Positions 1 to 11,359 of a stretch of DNA of 64,000 bases are shown here, one piece after another. This DNA comes from Aplectana chamaeleonis (lineage: Eukaryota > Nematoda > Chromadorea > Rhabditida > Cosmocercidae). Numbering within the stretch: position 1 is the first letter of the stretch; each line of letters opens with the position of its first letter. Location of the stretch: NCBI GenBank assembly GCA_029168955.1, contig JAPDOI010000136.1, positions 820,001-884,000 on the forward strand, read 5' to 3'. The notes below the pieces were generated by a model. The model was not told where the DNA came from. It saw only the letters and a program-made list of their open reading frames with translations, and ran no database searches. Made by a program: the position numbers and the translations under genes.

Positions 1-278
1 AACAGCGTGATGAGCGAAGAAAGTGTTCACGCTTCAGCGCCACGCCCGCGCATCACGCACTGGCGTTGAGGAGTACGAATAGCGCCTTAGCAGCAAACTC
101 GGGCCTTTTTCATGAACTATACATTTTCACCCTCCTACAATGCTCTGCTCTGTTTTGCCGACTTGCTGACAACGGACTTCACATCCGAGTTTGGGATCGC
201 AATAAGCCCCCGTGAAAAAAAATTAGGGGAAAAGATCCTTCGACCACTTCCATTTTGAATCCCTTGATACTGTGCTCC
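1..278. other. Unassigned left edge
   Basis: No open frame, repeat or RNA gene is recognisable. The stretch ends at the TTAA that borders the first MITE, so it is probably the flank, or an unseen neighbour element, of that insertion. Confidence 0.4.
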
Positions 279-282
279 TTAA

Positions 283-743
283 AGGCAGCTTACACGCTCG
301 CAAACGTGGTTGAGATAACTACTTGAATCAAACCGTATGGCTTACAGCATAATGCTTACGCATTTTGAAGTGTCAAAAACGACCCACAATGCTGCTACAT
401 GTGTTAGAAGTTTGCCCCGCCCTGTATTTTCACGCCCCCTGTATTTGCTCTTTTGCTCCAAAGCAGGGTCGCTGGGCCATCTTCGCCGTCAATGACGTCT
501 GTGGCTTTCTTGTTGGGCAATCCACCAACAGTACCGACGGTGAATATGACCCAGCAACCTTGCGTTACAGCAAAAGGGCAAATACAGGGGGCGTGAAAGT
601 ACAGGGCAAGGCCACCTTCTAACTCACGTAGCGGCATTGTGGGTCGTTTTTGACACTTCAAAATGCGTAGGCGTTGTAATCTGGGCCATACCATTCTATT
701 TCCGTAGTTGTCTCAATCACGTTTACGAGTGTGTATGCTGCCT
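283..743. mobile_element. TTAA-flanked foldback MITE, subfamily A
   Basis: A 461 bp element lies between TTAA at 279-282 and TTAA at 744-747. The termini are inverted (AGGCAGCTTACACGCTC at the left, the complement of a close variant at the right). The interior is itself a long imperfect inverted repeat centred near 517, so both strands give similar 85-96 codon open frames; these are by-products of the palindrome, not genes. A second copy of the subfamily is at 48983-49466. No transposase is present. TTAA targets suggest piggyBac-type mobilisation, which is an inference. Confidence 0.7.
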
Positions 744-784
744 TTAAGCTTTCGAGAGAGCGCGAATTTTCGTGGCGCGATTCA

Positions 785-1065
785 CCAGAGTCACGTGATG
801 TGACATTCATCATTTGAAAATTCGAGAAAATTTATCCGAAAAATATGAATTTTTTTCGAAAATTCGAAAAGATTTATTGAAAAAAAATATTTTCTAATTG
901 GTTTTCGAATATAGTCGAAAATATGAAATTCGAAAAATCTGTTTTTCGAATATATTCGAGAGTCCGAAATTCGAAAAATACCATTTTCGCGTTTATTCAT
1001 ATATTCGATAATCCAAAATTCGAACAATACCATTTTCGAATTTATTCGAAAATTCGGACTTTTTA
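785..1065. repeat. AT-rich TTCGAA/AATATTCG short-repeat tract
   Basis: About 280 bp made of irregular tandem variants of TTCGAAAA and TATTCGAA. A similar tract is at 20865-21310. Such oligomer arrays elsewhere in this window are subterminal parts of hAT-like elements, but I could not find matching terminal repeats or a target duplication here. Confidence 0.5.
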
Positions 1066-1070
1066 ACAGT

Positions 1071-1900
1071 TTTTCCCAAGTATAGTATCAACAATAACGG
1101 TTCACGATTTTCAGTTCTGCTCTAGTCAACCAAAGTACCACAACAATAGCTAAAAAAAAACAAGACACGATAAAAAAACACGCAAATCGGGAGAGCAAAT
1201 AGTATAAGGCTAACCTTTCCACTGTGAAGTGAGCGCCTGGTGCATACTGACGATGTTCGCTATATTGACAATAGCGAGTCCTGAAAAAGAGGGTGCCATT
1301 GCGTGTCAGGAAACAAAACGGCACAAAAGGTAGAAACTATCGAATGAGTAAGAGTTTACTCATGAAGGCCTAAACAAGAAAGAACAATCAATGAAATGAG
1401 GAATCAACTACTCCAAGAAGGAGAATTTGATGAAGGAAATAATGCCAAAGACGAGAGATATTAATCCAGAGGAAAACGGGTGTCCACGGCTGGCACGTGA
1501 ACTTTGCTCCAATCATCAGCCACTGGCTCTGAGGGCGACCAAAATCTACTCGGGAGCAGATTTTCGGAGATGGCGACCTCGCCGTCTCTCCCTCCTCTAC
1601 GACACACTATTTCTCGGTCCTCTCGCACAGAGAACGAGATGACGCTCTTGTGCCCCTCATGTGAACGAGAAGACCACCCGGAAATGGCTGCAAAATGTCC
1701 TCATGAGGTCGACGTAATGTCGAGCTCTTGTGTATTTTTTCGATTTTCGAGCTTCTGGCACCCTAATTAACAATTCTACGAAGAGGAGTTCAAAACTTCG
1801 GCGGCCGAAACTCGTCGCGCGGCGGCCAAAACTCGTCTGCTTCCGACGCACGTGCGGTCGCGCAGAGCGTGGTACGCAGTCGACGGTGAGACATTGGCCG
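1071..1900. other. No gene seen
   Basis: Open frames are short and overlap on both strands. There is no recognisable domain, tandem repeat or RNA gene. Probably old, decayed repeat DNA. Confidence 0.4.
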
Positions 1901-1904
1901 TTTT

Positions 1905-2387
1905 ATGGCCTGTACACACTCAGATATGAATTTTGAGATTTCATGTAATTGTGTAGAAGACCCCTCCTGTATAACACGTGCCAAATGCGAGATCTCAATT
2001 CCTCTAAATAGGCGAGATATAAACGACCACCACAGACCCGACCCCCTTCGCTCACCACCACAGGCCCGACCCCCTAACAGATTTTCGGACTCGATAGTGG
2101 CTCGATGAATGGATGAATTCCAATAATTCGTCGTTCTTCAGTCCACTGCTGAGCTATCTCTTTATCCTGGCTCGCTCTCGCACAACGATTGCGATTGAAG
2201 AGAAATACAGGCCCGAGACAACTCGTCCACCAATTTTTCACCCTTAAAATCTATGCATGTTTGAAGAGCAATAACTCTGTTCAAAGGGGGTCTTGGACGA
2301 TTTTAGAAATACCGCTGTGATCAGCGTGTGACTCTCTCCAAGATAAGCATGAAATCTGAAAATTAGTTACTTGGGTGTCCTGTGCCT
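1905..2387. mobile_element. TTAA-flanked MITE, subfamily D (degraded left end)
   Basis: The right end reads as the complement of TTAA-AGGCACAGGACA, matching the terminus at 62042 (AGGCACAGTCC). The left end near 1905 is degraded (ATGGCCTGTACAC). The interior is the reverse complement of 9253-9586: shared landmarks are the CTCGTCCACC block, the GGCTCGCTCTCGC block and the GGGTCGGGCCTGTGG block. About 480 bp, like the other copies. It abuts the RTE on the right. Confidence 0.6.
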
Positions 2388-2434
2388 TTAAGGCCTCCTG
2401 TCCAGTACACCTTAGGTCTTGTACCTAGGGAGTC

Positions 2435-3868
2435 ATGGAGTTTTTGGCCACAAGCCAAAATTTCGCCACCCTGATTTGCCGGTTATTGTCGAGTGTGAAC
2501 CAACAATCTGAGCTTCTTCTAAGCTATTTTCATGCACCGTTTGCGGCTTTGCAGGAAACTCGCCTCAAAGATAGACCCGTCATCAACGTCGGAGAGTACG
2601 CCATCTACTGCGGTAACGCTGATGATAGGAGAGTGGGAGGCTTTGCGGTAGCTGAAAGGAAGGACTACAATGGTATGATCGAGGGATCCGGCTCAACGTG
2701 GTGTAGGAATGCATTTGTGCGAATGCAGGATCGCAGAGGATTCAATCTGTGTATAGCGAGTGCTCATGCGCCCACCGAAATCGCCGAAGACAATTCCAAG
2801 GATGCCTTCTACGAGGAATTCAATACGTTGCTAGCCAGGATACCTTGTCAACATGCTGTTGTCGTGGGAATCGACACAAACGCGAAAATGGGACTTGATC
2901 AGGAATGCGAAGTACTCGGTAAATGGTTCTACCCAGTGGAGCAATCATCGGACAATGGCTACCGCCTTGTGGACTTGTGTGAACGCAGTGGTCTGATTAT
3001 TGCATCGACATTCAGGATGAATCATCGCCGCTATCAGCTTACGTGGCAGGGACCAAGCCAGCTATCTCTGGAAGAGCAGCGGAAGCGGAAGATGACAACT
3101 TTGAAGCCACAGCTCGACTATGTTCTGACGAGAAATATTCCAGTATCGGACATTCGAAGATATAGAGCCGTGTGGGATGTCGCATTCGATTCGGATCTGT
3201 TGAACTTCACTGCGAGGATATATAAGAGGAAGCGAGGGGCTGCGCCTCTCCAGAGGATTGACATGACAAGTCTCAGAGTTGAAGAATGCAGAAGGAAATT
3301 CCGACAACGCGTTTCTATTCATATTGGAGCACGGACTAAGAAGAAACTTTGCGACGCGGACTCTTTCGTCACATGCATCCAGGACGCTTCGAAAGATTCA
3401 CTTCCGGTTGTACAGCCCAAGAAGAAGCTCGCCTACGTCTCAGAGGAAACATCATCTGCCTACAACAGAGAATGTGCTCTCCGAACTGCAGGAAACTTCG
3501 TGGAGGAGAAGCGTCTGAGAAGGAAGTTGCGTCGGCAGCTTCAAGGCGAGCGCGAACGAGAATGGACGTGTAGAGCTAAGGAGTTTGAGAAGGCTTGGGA
3601 GGAGCACATACCGAGGAAAGCCTACACGTTGTTACGACAGTATAGCGGGAAGATGAAGAGATGTTCTTCTGCCTTGAACACTACCAATGGAGTTGTAGTT
3701 GGTGATGCGACGCTGCCAATATGGAGGAATTGCTTCAGTTCACTACTGAATCGTCCAGCGCCATCTGTACCTGAGCTCCCGCATGTTCAGAGAGCACAAT
3801 ACGATGTCAAAAAGGAACCGCCTACTGAGTCTGAAGTTTTGAATTGTGTCCGGAAAATGAAGATTTGA
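2435..3868 (+). pseudogene. RTE endonuclease and linker (broken)
   Basis: A 477-codon frame covering the endonuclease/exonuclease/phosphatase fold and the linker to the RT. Visible family landmarks are ALQETRL (the catalytic Glu strand) near residue 38, the GIDTNAKMG strand (Asp/Asn pair) near residue 147 and QLDYVLTRN near residue 229. The usual SDH catalytic triplet is replaced by FDSDLL, so the catalytic His is lost. The frame ends at 3866-3868 through a one-base shift; the protein continues at once in another frame with GGDDNITPEMLKALP. The ATG at 2435 is simply the first available; the true RTE start lay upstream and is not preserved. Confidence 0.8.
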
Positions 3869-5440
3869 AAGGTGGAGATGACAACATCACTCCTGAAATG
3901 CTGAAAGCTCTCCCTCCGTCTGGGATTCGTGAAATGAACAAAACTATCCGTACCTTATGGATGAGCGAAAGGATACTCGATCCGTGGAGATAACCGATCA
4001 TCGTACCTCTTCACAAGAAGTTATCCGTCACGGATCCTAAGAACTACAGAGGGATTTCTCTACTGCGTGTCATGTACAAGGTTTTGGAACGTATCATGCT
4101 CGAGCGACTCATCAAACATCGTGAGGAAACAACCAGAGAGGAGCAAGCCGGTTTTCGACCTGGAAGATCGACCATCGACCAAGTGTTCGTCGTGAGAAGA
4201 GTAATTGAATCGTGGCAGCGGTTTTCGAAGCCATTACAGCTTGCTTTTTTGGACTTTGAAGCCGCGTTCGACTCTCCTCATCGTGATCGATTGCTCAATG
4301 CTCTGCGAGCAGATGGAGTCCCGGAAAAGTATGTTCGGTTAATCGAGGACATGAACAAAGGAACAACAGCAGCAGTTCGTACACCTGTCGGATTTACGTC
4401 AGCTTTCGAGGTGAAAACAGGAGTAAGGCAAGGAGCCGTTGCAGGACCTTTTCTTTTCAACTTCGCCGTTGATGACATCATGCGTTGCAGAACAGTTTCC
4501 TGCGGATGTGATCCTAACACCATCAGGACGCTCCCTTGTCGACCTGGAGTACGCCGACGACATTGTGTTATTCGCTGAAAACAACGCAAAACTGCAAAGG
4601 ATTGTGAACCTCGTTTCGAAGTATGCCGCAGCCTATGGACTTCGTCTTCGTCCCGACAAATGCAAGCAGATGTGGGTCTCTCAGAGGCCTTCAACTGGAG
4701 TTTGTGTGGACGGACAACGTATCGAACTGGTGGACGATTTCTGTTATTTGGGCTGTTTGCTGAAGAACGATGGTAGTTGTGCAGCGGATATTCAACAACG
4801 TTGTGCGAAAGCTACGTCTGCATTCAATTCTCTAACCAAGTTTTGTGGACTACCCCCATCGCGAAAGAAGTTATGTTGCGCGTCTACTTATCCACTATTC
4901 TCCCCATCATGATGTACGGATCGAAGACGTGGGCAGCACCGAAGACGCAAATGGAAAGAAAGGTTGGATTGCACGGAGAGGAAGCTGTTTAGACGTTTTC
5001 TCGGATATTTCTGACCACGGATGTGCCACAACGAAGACCTCCACAACGAAATTGACGCCTTATATCAAAGCTTGACACGAGGGAGATGCCAACATCCTCC
5101 AACGCCATCTCAAGCGGAAACGGAAGGTCGTCTTCGTCTGTTCGGGCATATTTTAAGAAGACCGCCAGACCGTTTTGTTTAACACGCTCTGAGGATGCTT
5201 CCAAGTCCTGTCTGGAAACGGCCGCTTGGACGTAGGCGAAAGTTTTGGACGGATGTGGTGAAGGAGAATTTGAAATCCCTCTGCGTTGAAAGGCAATTCA
5301 GCCGCGATGTTTTACTTCGAGTGGAATAGTGACCGATGGAGGGGTTGTTTCAAAGCGTGGCTGAGGACCGTGAGAAATGGACACGGCTGACTGCTAGGAC
5401 GGCACACCTCGGTGAAGATGCGGAATGACCGCGTCAGGCG
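3866..5440 (+). pseudogene. RTE reverse transcriptase and C-terminus (broken)
   Basis: Continuation of the RTE protein across three frames. One frame (to 4578) carries the fingers/palm with LAFLDFEAAFDS, the catalytic Asp region, then GVRQGAVAGPFLF. The next (4439-4912) carries LEYADDIVLFAEN, the YADD active site, then the CYLGCLLKNDG thumb motif. Decayed C-terminal matches follow to about 5440, including a LFGHILRRPPDR-like stretch and a TAHLGEDA-like stretch. A TAA stop near 3991 interrupts the region before the RT proper. Catalytic residues are intact, but no continuous product is possible. Confidence 0.8.
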
Positions 5441-5466
5441 AAAGCCAACCGATTAAGTTAAGTAAG

Positions 5467-6050
5467 TCATGAATTGCCTGACTTGTTTCAGTTCTTGTCT
5501 ACTTAATCAGTTAAACTGAAATATGCAGTATACTTGTGTGAACGCCTAATTAACGGAGGAGTAAATTATAATTGCAGGAATCAGCCTACTTGTAGCGAGG
5601 ATGACGGATGGATTGGAAGGAGACGGATGATGTTCATCTGATGCATGCAGAACCATTCACGCGATATCTTTAATATGTTGCCCAATCGGTGTCGAAAACA
5701 AACCAAACAAACCTCTTCAAGTTGTCACTGGTAGTACAAAGAAAACGGACAAGCGCATCAATGCGTACCACACATGTACTCGCCTTTGTCACTATCCTAT
5801 CGATTCAAGCCTTAGGTCGAGGGATTTTTTATTGTACATTACTGAAGATGAGAAAGATGTTAAGTGTTCATTAATTCTGTTGCCTTCTCTTGTTTTGAGT
5901 GAGTCCCTAATTTTTGCTAAGGTTGTTCTCAGGTTTTTCACCTCTCTCTGGACATATTGCGCAAAGAAGAACCGGTAGACCCTCAATATAACTATTGTTA
6001 TGTCGCGATTTTTCTGTTTGAACTCGGACACGAGGTTGGCAGATGGATTC
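5467..6050. other. No gene seen; PLE 3' flank
   Basis: No recognisable coding capacity. The right part is probably the 3' terminal repeat area of the minus-strand Penelope-like element, because a hammerhead motif starts at 6054. Confidence 0.35.
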
Positions 6051-6053
6051 ACT

Positions 6054-6093
6054 GGCTTACATACGTTTCGGCGGAATCGCCGTCTTCAGAGCC
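6054..6093 (-). ncRNA. Small hammerhead ribozyme of PLE copy 1
   Basis: On the minus strand the order is stem I (GGCT), box CUGAAGA (matches CUGANGA), stem II GGCG-AUUC-CGCC preceded by C, box GAAA, CGUAUGUA, and the closing stem I strand (AGCC). Stem I and stem II are perfect 4 bp helices. The GAAA-to-stem-I segment can close as a single C-G pair with loop GUAU followed by UA, or leave stem III essentially absent. Small hammerheads with little or no stem III are an established feature of Penelope-like elements. It lies downstream of the minus-strand GIY-YIG frame at 7942-9012, where a PLE terminal repeat is expected. Confidence 0.75.
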
Positions 6094-6829
6094 TGAAAGA
6101 AGCAAATCAGAAATGCGCTTATCCGGTCAAATGTCGACTAAACTCTACCTAATTCAAAGAACTCTATTTCCCAAACGTCTTCAAAAGTGAAGAAACCAGG
6201 AGATAACCGTACCTTGTCAGGAAGCACGCTAGGAGAATCACAACATAGAACGAATTGTTGAAGCGGAACGGTGATGATGCCGCTACCTCTCGACGTTAGA
6301 ATGCAAGTCTGAGGTAGGACTTGAGTTCTCCGACTATATATAGGCATTCCCCCTTACGATTGCTCAGACGATAGCAGGCCCTGAGCCCACCACAAATGCA
6401 CCCGGAGCCGCGTCCATGTTGCGCTCAGGGTGACAAATTTGGCGATTTCCGGGCCACACATGTTGCGATCCAGGCCGCATACGTTGCGCTCCGGGTGCTA
6501 CCGACGAGATTGATTCACGCAGCGCCCTGAGCGCAACTGTCGGCTAATGACATCACAGTACATCATACAGCGTACATGGTTGCGCCCCGGGCGCTTTCTA
6601 TAAACCGATTTCAGCAATATAGTTGCAAAAATCGATATATCGACGTGGTTCAGACGCTTCGCTGATCGATTATCGCACCCATTTAGCTAATCGATTTTTC
6701 AAGGAAGAATCCAACGATTTCCACACATTCGCCGATTTCCCCCACCCTACTGAATTTCCTTGGATTTATGTGACCCTTAATTGTCCCTTTTCTAAGCTAG
6801 TGCTGATTATAAAATACCTTTCAGCTTAA
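6094..6829. other. Intergenic, with a weak GC-rich repeat
   Basis: No gene. From about 6380 to 6600 there are four imperfect copies, about 45 bp apart, of a GTTGCGCTCCGGGTG-like segment. The rest may be PLE 3' sequence. Confidence 0.35.
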
Positions 6830-7316
6830 AGGCAGTGTTCATGATAAAAAATGTGTTTCAGTTTCCACTAGGAATGGGAAGTGGAGGGGCACACTCTAAC
6901 GTTGACGTCGAAAGAACGCATAAAAACGAGCCAGGAAGCTCCCCAGAAGAGCCCCAAGTTGCCACTTTGAGCGCAAGGCGAACCCTAAAAGCACAATGCC
7001 CGCCCTCCGACGTGGACAAATGAAAACGCGAGAGCGTAAGAGGAGCGATGATTTCCGATCATAAGCCCCGTTCTTTCCTTCATTCTCAACTCCTCTCTTT
7101 ACTAAGGTGAGCTCGCATACATGGGCAGCTAAAGACGGAAGTTATAAGCCTCGGAAAACTCGTCCACCATGCTTCCCAAGCTCAGACTTTGAGGGACCAT
7201 AACTCTGTTCCCGGAAGGTCTAGTACGATATCAGAGACATCATTGGAATCAGTATGGGGCCGTTTTCAAGATAGGCGGGAGAACAGAAAAAAAGATTTCT
7301 ATCGTGAAAACTGCCT
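6830..7316. mobile_element. TTAA-flanked MITE, subfamily B
   Basis: 487 bp between TTAA (6826-6829) and a mutated TCAA (7317-7320). The termini are AGGCAGTGTTCATGATAA and the complement of a close variant. The interior matches other B copies (13543, 39503, 63583), with the shared block around CTCGTCCACCATGCTTCC. It interrupts the 3' side of PLE copy 1. No coding capacity. Confidence 0.8.
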
Positions 7317-7320
7317 TCAA

Positions 7321-7941
7321 TACACTTTCCACTGCTTAGAATTTTGATTCCGTCACAACTTCCCTCAACACTTCACCCATTAATCTTCTGATTTCACCTG
7401 ATTTTCTCCAACTATTAGGTATATTTCCCTGAAGTTATTAGGTATTCATAAGAAGCGCCCTTTCTCAGAGTCCTTCTAATGATCTCGTTGAACAATTCAA
7501 AGCTAACAATGGAAAGTACGCATGGCTCATATTTATTCCAAACATTAAAGTTCAAATATAAGTTAAACTAAATCTAAATATCCGAGCGATTCGTTTTTCT
7601 CATTTTGTCGAAATTATTAAATAAATCCGAAATATTCCCTCCATGAATGTTTGCAAAATGGGTTCGGAAAGTCATGTTAACGTTTCATTTTTTGAATACA
7701 GTCTAAATATTGCACAAATATGAAGAATATAGTGAATTCTAGGATGGTCGAATATTGAGCGCAAACGGAGCAGAGGAAATCAATTACAAGCCCTACAAGA
7801 GAAACAGGGAGAACCCCGCTCAAAAATCGCAGGGAGCCCAGATGCTCTTCCTTGTTTCAATTAATTGATCCGATTTCGAAATGCGCGCGTCAGTCAACGC
7901 ATGTGGACCGGGGAGCAACCTGAACGCACTGCACGTTGCAA
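7321..7941. other. No gene seen; PLE 3' untranslated area
   Basis: AT-rich sequence between the MITE and the end of the PLE frame. No repeat or conserved frame recognised. Confidence 0.4.
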
Positions 7942-9054
7942 TCACAACCGAAACGCACCGCGAGTTCGAATATGATATGCTCTGCGTTTCGGTCGCAGTG
8001 GGCGGGAAGGGCGGGATCGGTTGCGCTCTGGGCCTGGTACTGTCTGAGTGATTTTTGGATCGTTCGCCTGGATCCAAAATGCCTCCAGGGTCTTTCTCGC
8101 GGGGGCGTCAGTTTTTCGCCCCATAATCTCGACCTTGATTGGATAGTCGTCGCCGTGGTGGGCGGTAACACGGTGACACCCCAGAACTGTTGACGCCCGC
8201 AGCTTATCTTTACCGTCCAGATGCTCCTTCACTCTAACATGGAGCGGCCTCGATGTCTCTCCAATGTATTGCTCGCCGCACAGCTGGCACGAGATCATGT
8301 AGACCACACCGCACGCAGTGCAATCTCCCTCTCTACCAGCAGGACAGACCACACAATTAGGAGTTGTGCAAATGCGGTCATATAGACGGTTTCGTATAAG
8401 GCGGGTTTTCAGGTTACTTGGGGGGACATCAACGATGACGACAGTGCTTTCCAGACCAGCTTTGTTTAGACATTTTCTCAGAGATAGGCTCACTTCCTCA
8501 AAAATGAAGGGCATTTTCAAGGGATTTTTTCCTTCAACTGCTGTACCCTGCTCTTCCCGGCGCACGACTGAGCCCCTGGGTCTGCGTGAAACCAAACTGG
8601 TGGGATATTCGTTCAAGGCCGCAATTTCATGCGCTATTTGAACAGATTCTTTTTGTTCGTTTTCTCCGGTACAAACGCATTTCGCTGTGTGGTACATATT
8701 TGTGACGACAGCCCGTTTTGTTTGAGAAGGGTGTGCTGACTGGAAATGGACAATTATATTTTTGTTACTAGGTTTACGATACCATTTTGTTGAGAACCTG
8801 TCCTCCGAAAAATTTACCTGGACGTTCAAAAAAGGTAGCCAATTTTGCACCGGTCTTTCCCGGGTGAATTTTATATTACCGGACTGACTGTTGATGAGTT
8901 CAAAACACCGGTCCATTTCCTCCTGTGTGGGACAGACGACGAAACAGTCGTCTATGTACCTACAGTATAGCATTGGCAGCCGTGCCAGTACCGGAGATTC
9001 GACTTTTTCCATGAAAGCTATGGCAAGTGTTGGAGCTTGCCATAGCTTTCATGG
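7942..9054 (-). pseudogene. Penelope-like element copy 1: RT fragment plus GIY-YIG endonuclease
   Basis: The minus-strand frame (356 codons, ATG at 9010-9012) starts inside the RT palm just before the active site CRYIDDCFVV (YIDD instead of YADD, usual for PLEs). Then come WYRKPSNKN, a cysteine cluster CTTPNCVVCPAGREGDC typical of the PLE linker, and a GIY-YIG domain with VVYMI and QYIGETSRPLHVRVKEHL, plus the downstream catalytic Glu strand LEAFWIQ. In another frame just upstream APTLAIAFM can still be read, so the RT is frameshifted there and everything N-terminal is lost or unrecognisable. The C-terminal 40 residues differ from copy 2, suggesting a late frameshift. PLEs use RT plus GIY-YIG nicking for target-primed insertion; this copy is dead. 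Confidence 0.85.
9009..9054. repeat. 19 bp perfect inverted repeat at the PLE break point
   Basis: CCATGAAAGCTATGGCAAG, an 8-base spacer, then its exact reverse complement. The arms coincide with the codons for LAIAFM of the RT, and recognisable PLE coding sequence stops here. Looks like a snap-back or template-switch junction. Confidence 0.8.
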
Positions 9055-9252
9055 GAAGAGGATTGTTATGTCATGGTTGCCTGTTTTGTATGCTTTCAAC
9101 AACATTTGCCTTGTTGGTACAAACCGTATGGCTCGACACCCAAAAAATATCTCCTAGTTTTCATGCTGACGTTGGAGAGAGTCACAAGGTGATCACAACG
9201 GTATATCTAAAGTCGTTCAAGTCCCCCTATAAACAGAATTACGGCTTCTTAA

Positions 9253-9586
9253 AGATGCCTGTATTTTGAGGGTGAAAATTTGGTGGACGAGTTGTCTCAA
9301 GCCTGTATTTCGCTTCACTCGCAATCTTTGCGCGAGAGAGAGAGAGAGCCAGGATAAGGAGACAGCCCGACAGTGAACTGAAGAACGTCGACTTGTTGGA
9401 TTTCATTCATCCATCTAGCCGCTATTGAGTTCGGAAATCTGGTAGGGGTCGGGCCTGTGGTGGTCGCTTATTTCTCGCTTGTTTGGAGGAATTGAGGTCT
9501 TGCACTTGGCACGTGTCATGTAAGAGGGGTCTACTACCCAATCAAATAGAAATTACAAAATTCATGTCTGAAGATGTACTGTGCCT
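9253..9586. mobile_element. MITE, subfamily D, truncated
   Basis: Right end intact (complement of AGGCACAGTACATC) next to TTAA 9587-9590. About 100 bp at the left are missing compared with 62042-62518. Reverse-complement homologue of 1905-2387. Contains a (GA)7 run at about 9333-9346. Confidence 0.6.
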
Positions 9587-9590
9587 TTAA

Positions 9591-10144
9591 AGGCATCCTA
9601 CGCGCAAAAAACGGTGTCTTATTTTTCAATGTTTTTGAGTAGGCAAGCTCTTGAGGTAAGCGATAACAGCAAAAAAACCCCAAAAAACCCCAGCTTCCGC
9701 AAAATGAACGCGTTTAAAAACATTTTGGAAAAATGAATTTTCGCCCTCTCTGTCGAATTCGGTGTGTCCAGTGCAACACGTCCGCAGTTTTTCTGAACGT
9801 CTGAAGTGGTTTTTCGCTTTAAACTGGCAAGTAAAGAAGATTACTCTTGCCTTTCTTCCACCAGAATTACTTAAAAGTAAAAAAGCTTTCACTGTGCAAG
9901 TTTGGATGATAAGATTTTCCGAAATAAGAGTTTGCAATACAGTATCTCTTGCGCCTGACATGGCGCTTTTGTTCCTTGTGCTAGATGGCTGGTGAGAACT
10001 GGTGGCGGATCCTCATCTTTAACCCCTTCCAACCTCATAACCCTACGTTTTTGACGCGCCAAAGTTTACCGGTGTGGTCTATCGGGCTCATTCATGAAAT
10101 TGAGCCTAAAAAATGGAAAGTGGTTTCCAGCGCGAACGATGCCT
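9591..10144. mobile_element. TTAA-flanked MITE, subfamily C (first of two in tandem)
   Basis: 554 bp. Left terminus AGGCATCCTACGCGC, right terminus the complement of AGGCATCGTTCGCGC. It shares the TTAA at 9587-9590 with the D element on its left and the TTAA at 10145-10148 with the next C element. No coding capacity. Confidence 0.75.
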
Positions 10145-10148
10145 TTAA

Positions 10149-10586
10149 AGGCATCGTCCACGATGAAATATGATTATCGAGTTTTCCGTTGAATATGGGA
10201 GGTCAGAGGCCTACTGAGACAATCGTGCCAGAAAGAGCAGCGAAAAATGCCCTAAAACCACTTTTCTCTACCAAAACAGGATCGCTTTTGTGACGTTTCA
10301 TTTCTGGCATTAGAAGAATTGACCGGTTCGGAGAAGTGAACTGTTCAATGTAATAAACGTGATAAACGTGATAGATTCCTTTGATAACCGGTTGTTTTCC
10401 TTTCTTCCTTGTAACAAGGGATCGACCCAGAGGCCGGCCTCCAAACCCAGGAGGCAGTTTTGAGGTGGCGACAACTTCATTCGGAGGCAGCTTCTGAACT
10501 CCAAAGTTTGTTAATGACTTTGTGAAGACCCACTAGTCCGATTAAACGCAAAAACTGGGAAACGGTTTCCATCGTGTACGATGCCT
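10149..10586. mobile_element. TTAA-flanked MITE, subfamily C (second of two)
   Basis: 438 bp. Left terminus AGGCATCGTCCACGATGAAA, right the complement of AGGCATCGTACACGATGG, then TTAA at 10587-10590. Joined head to tail to the previous element through one shared TTAA. Confidence 0.75.
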
Positions 10587-10590
10587 TTAA

Positions 10591-11057
10591 GTTCTCATCT
10601 CAAAAACCTTCACAAACTTGTATCCTCAGTTTCGGTGCCGGAATTTGAACTGTTCATTCGCGTACATCTGCGGTGTAAGAGAGAAGGAGAAGCAGCGTAC
10701 GTGCGCACACGCACGCGATGATTCCGAGCACATTCTATTTCAAAATAGGAGGTAAGTATGCTACCTTCGAAGGCCGTATTACCCACACTTTCACCTAAAA
10801 AAACCATTAGAGAATTCTCTTGGTTTTCTCACCCATACAAAATAGCCCTGCACCGCAATCTTACGTTTCCAGAGACACGAAAGCTCCCTCTAGAGGCAGG
10901 GTCCAGGAAGAAATTCAATTTTAAAATCTTCTATATATCGGAGCGGAGGCCACAGTCATTCCCAGGAAACGTGCGGAAACCGCAGGAAAAAGCGGTCTTC
11001 TTTGAAATATTCCAGAAAATCAAAGGAGCCATTTTAATTATTCATCGTCCCCAGTTT
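10591..11057. other. No gene seen
   Basis: Unique-looking sequence between TTAA elements. The only long frame here runs on into the neighbouring MITE and matches no domain I know. Confidence 0.35.
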
Positions 11058-11359
11058 TTAAAGGCATCGTTCACGATGAATTTCGTTTTCGAGTTTTCCA
11101 TATATAATGAGAGATCTAGTACTCTATATAACAGCTACGTTGAAGAAAACCTCAAAAAATCACTGAAAACCCCTTTTTCAGACCGAAAATATCTCAATCG
11201 ACTTTGGAGAAAGGAAGAGTCGATCGTTAGAGATCGCTCTTTTAATCGACGATCTCACGATCAAATGAAGTTTATCTTTTTTTCAAGTGATTTATGGAAA
11301 AGGAAAGAATAATTGATGTGTGTAGAAAATTCATTCTTCACGTAATTGTATGTATAGTA

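Larger units (their letters stand above)
2420..5466 (+). mobile_element. RTE-type non-LTR retrotransposon, decayed
   Basis: A LINE of about 3 kb in the normal RTE order: apurinic-type endonuclease, reverse transcriptase, short C-terminal region, very short 3' tail ending in TTAAGTTAAGTAAG. The single RTE reading frame is broken by at least four frameshifts and one or more stops, and the extreme N-terminus is missing. RTE elements insert by target-primed reverse transcription. From memory the protein is closest to RTE elements common in rhabditid and strongylid nematodes; a protein search would settle this. It is a fossil, not an active copy. Confidence 0.85.

Noticed and set aside
365..694. 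Similar small proteins on both strands (cysteine-containing, 85-96 codons)
   Set aside because: The element is an inverted repeat, so both strands encode the same words; no independent support for coding.
785..1065. Telomere-like or centromere-like repeat
   Set aside because: The units are irregular TTCGAA variants; no TTAGGC array (nematode telomere) is present anywhere in the window.
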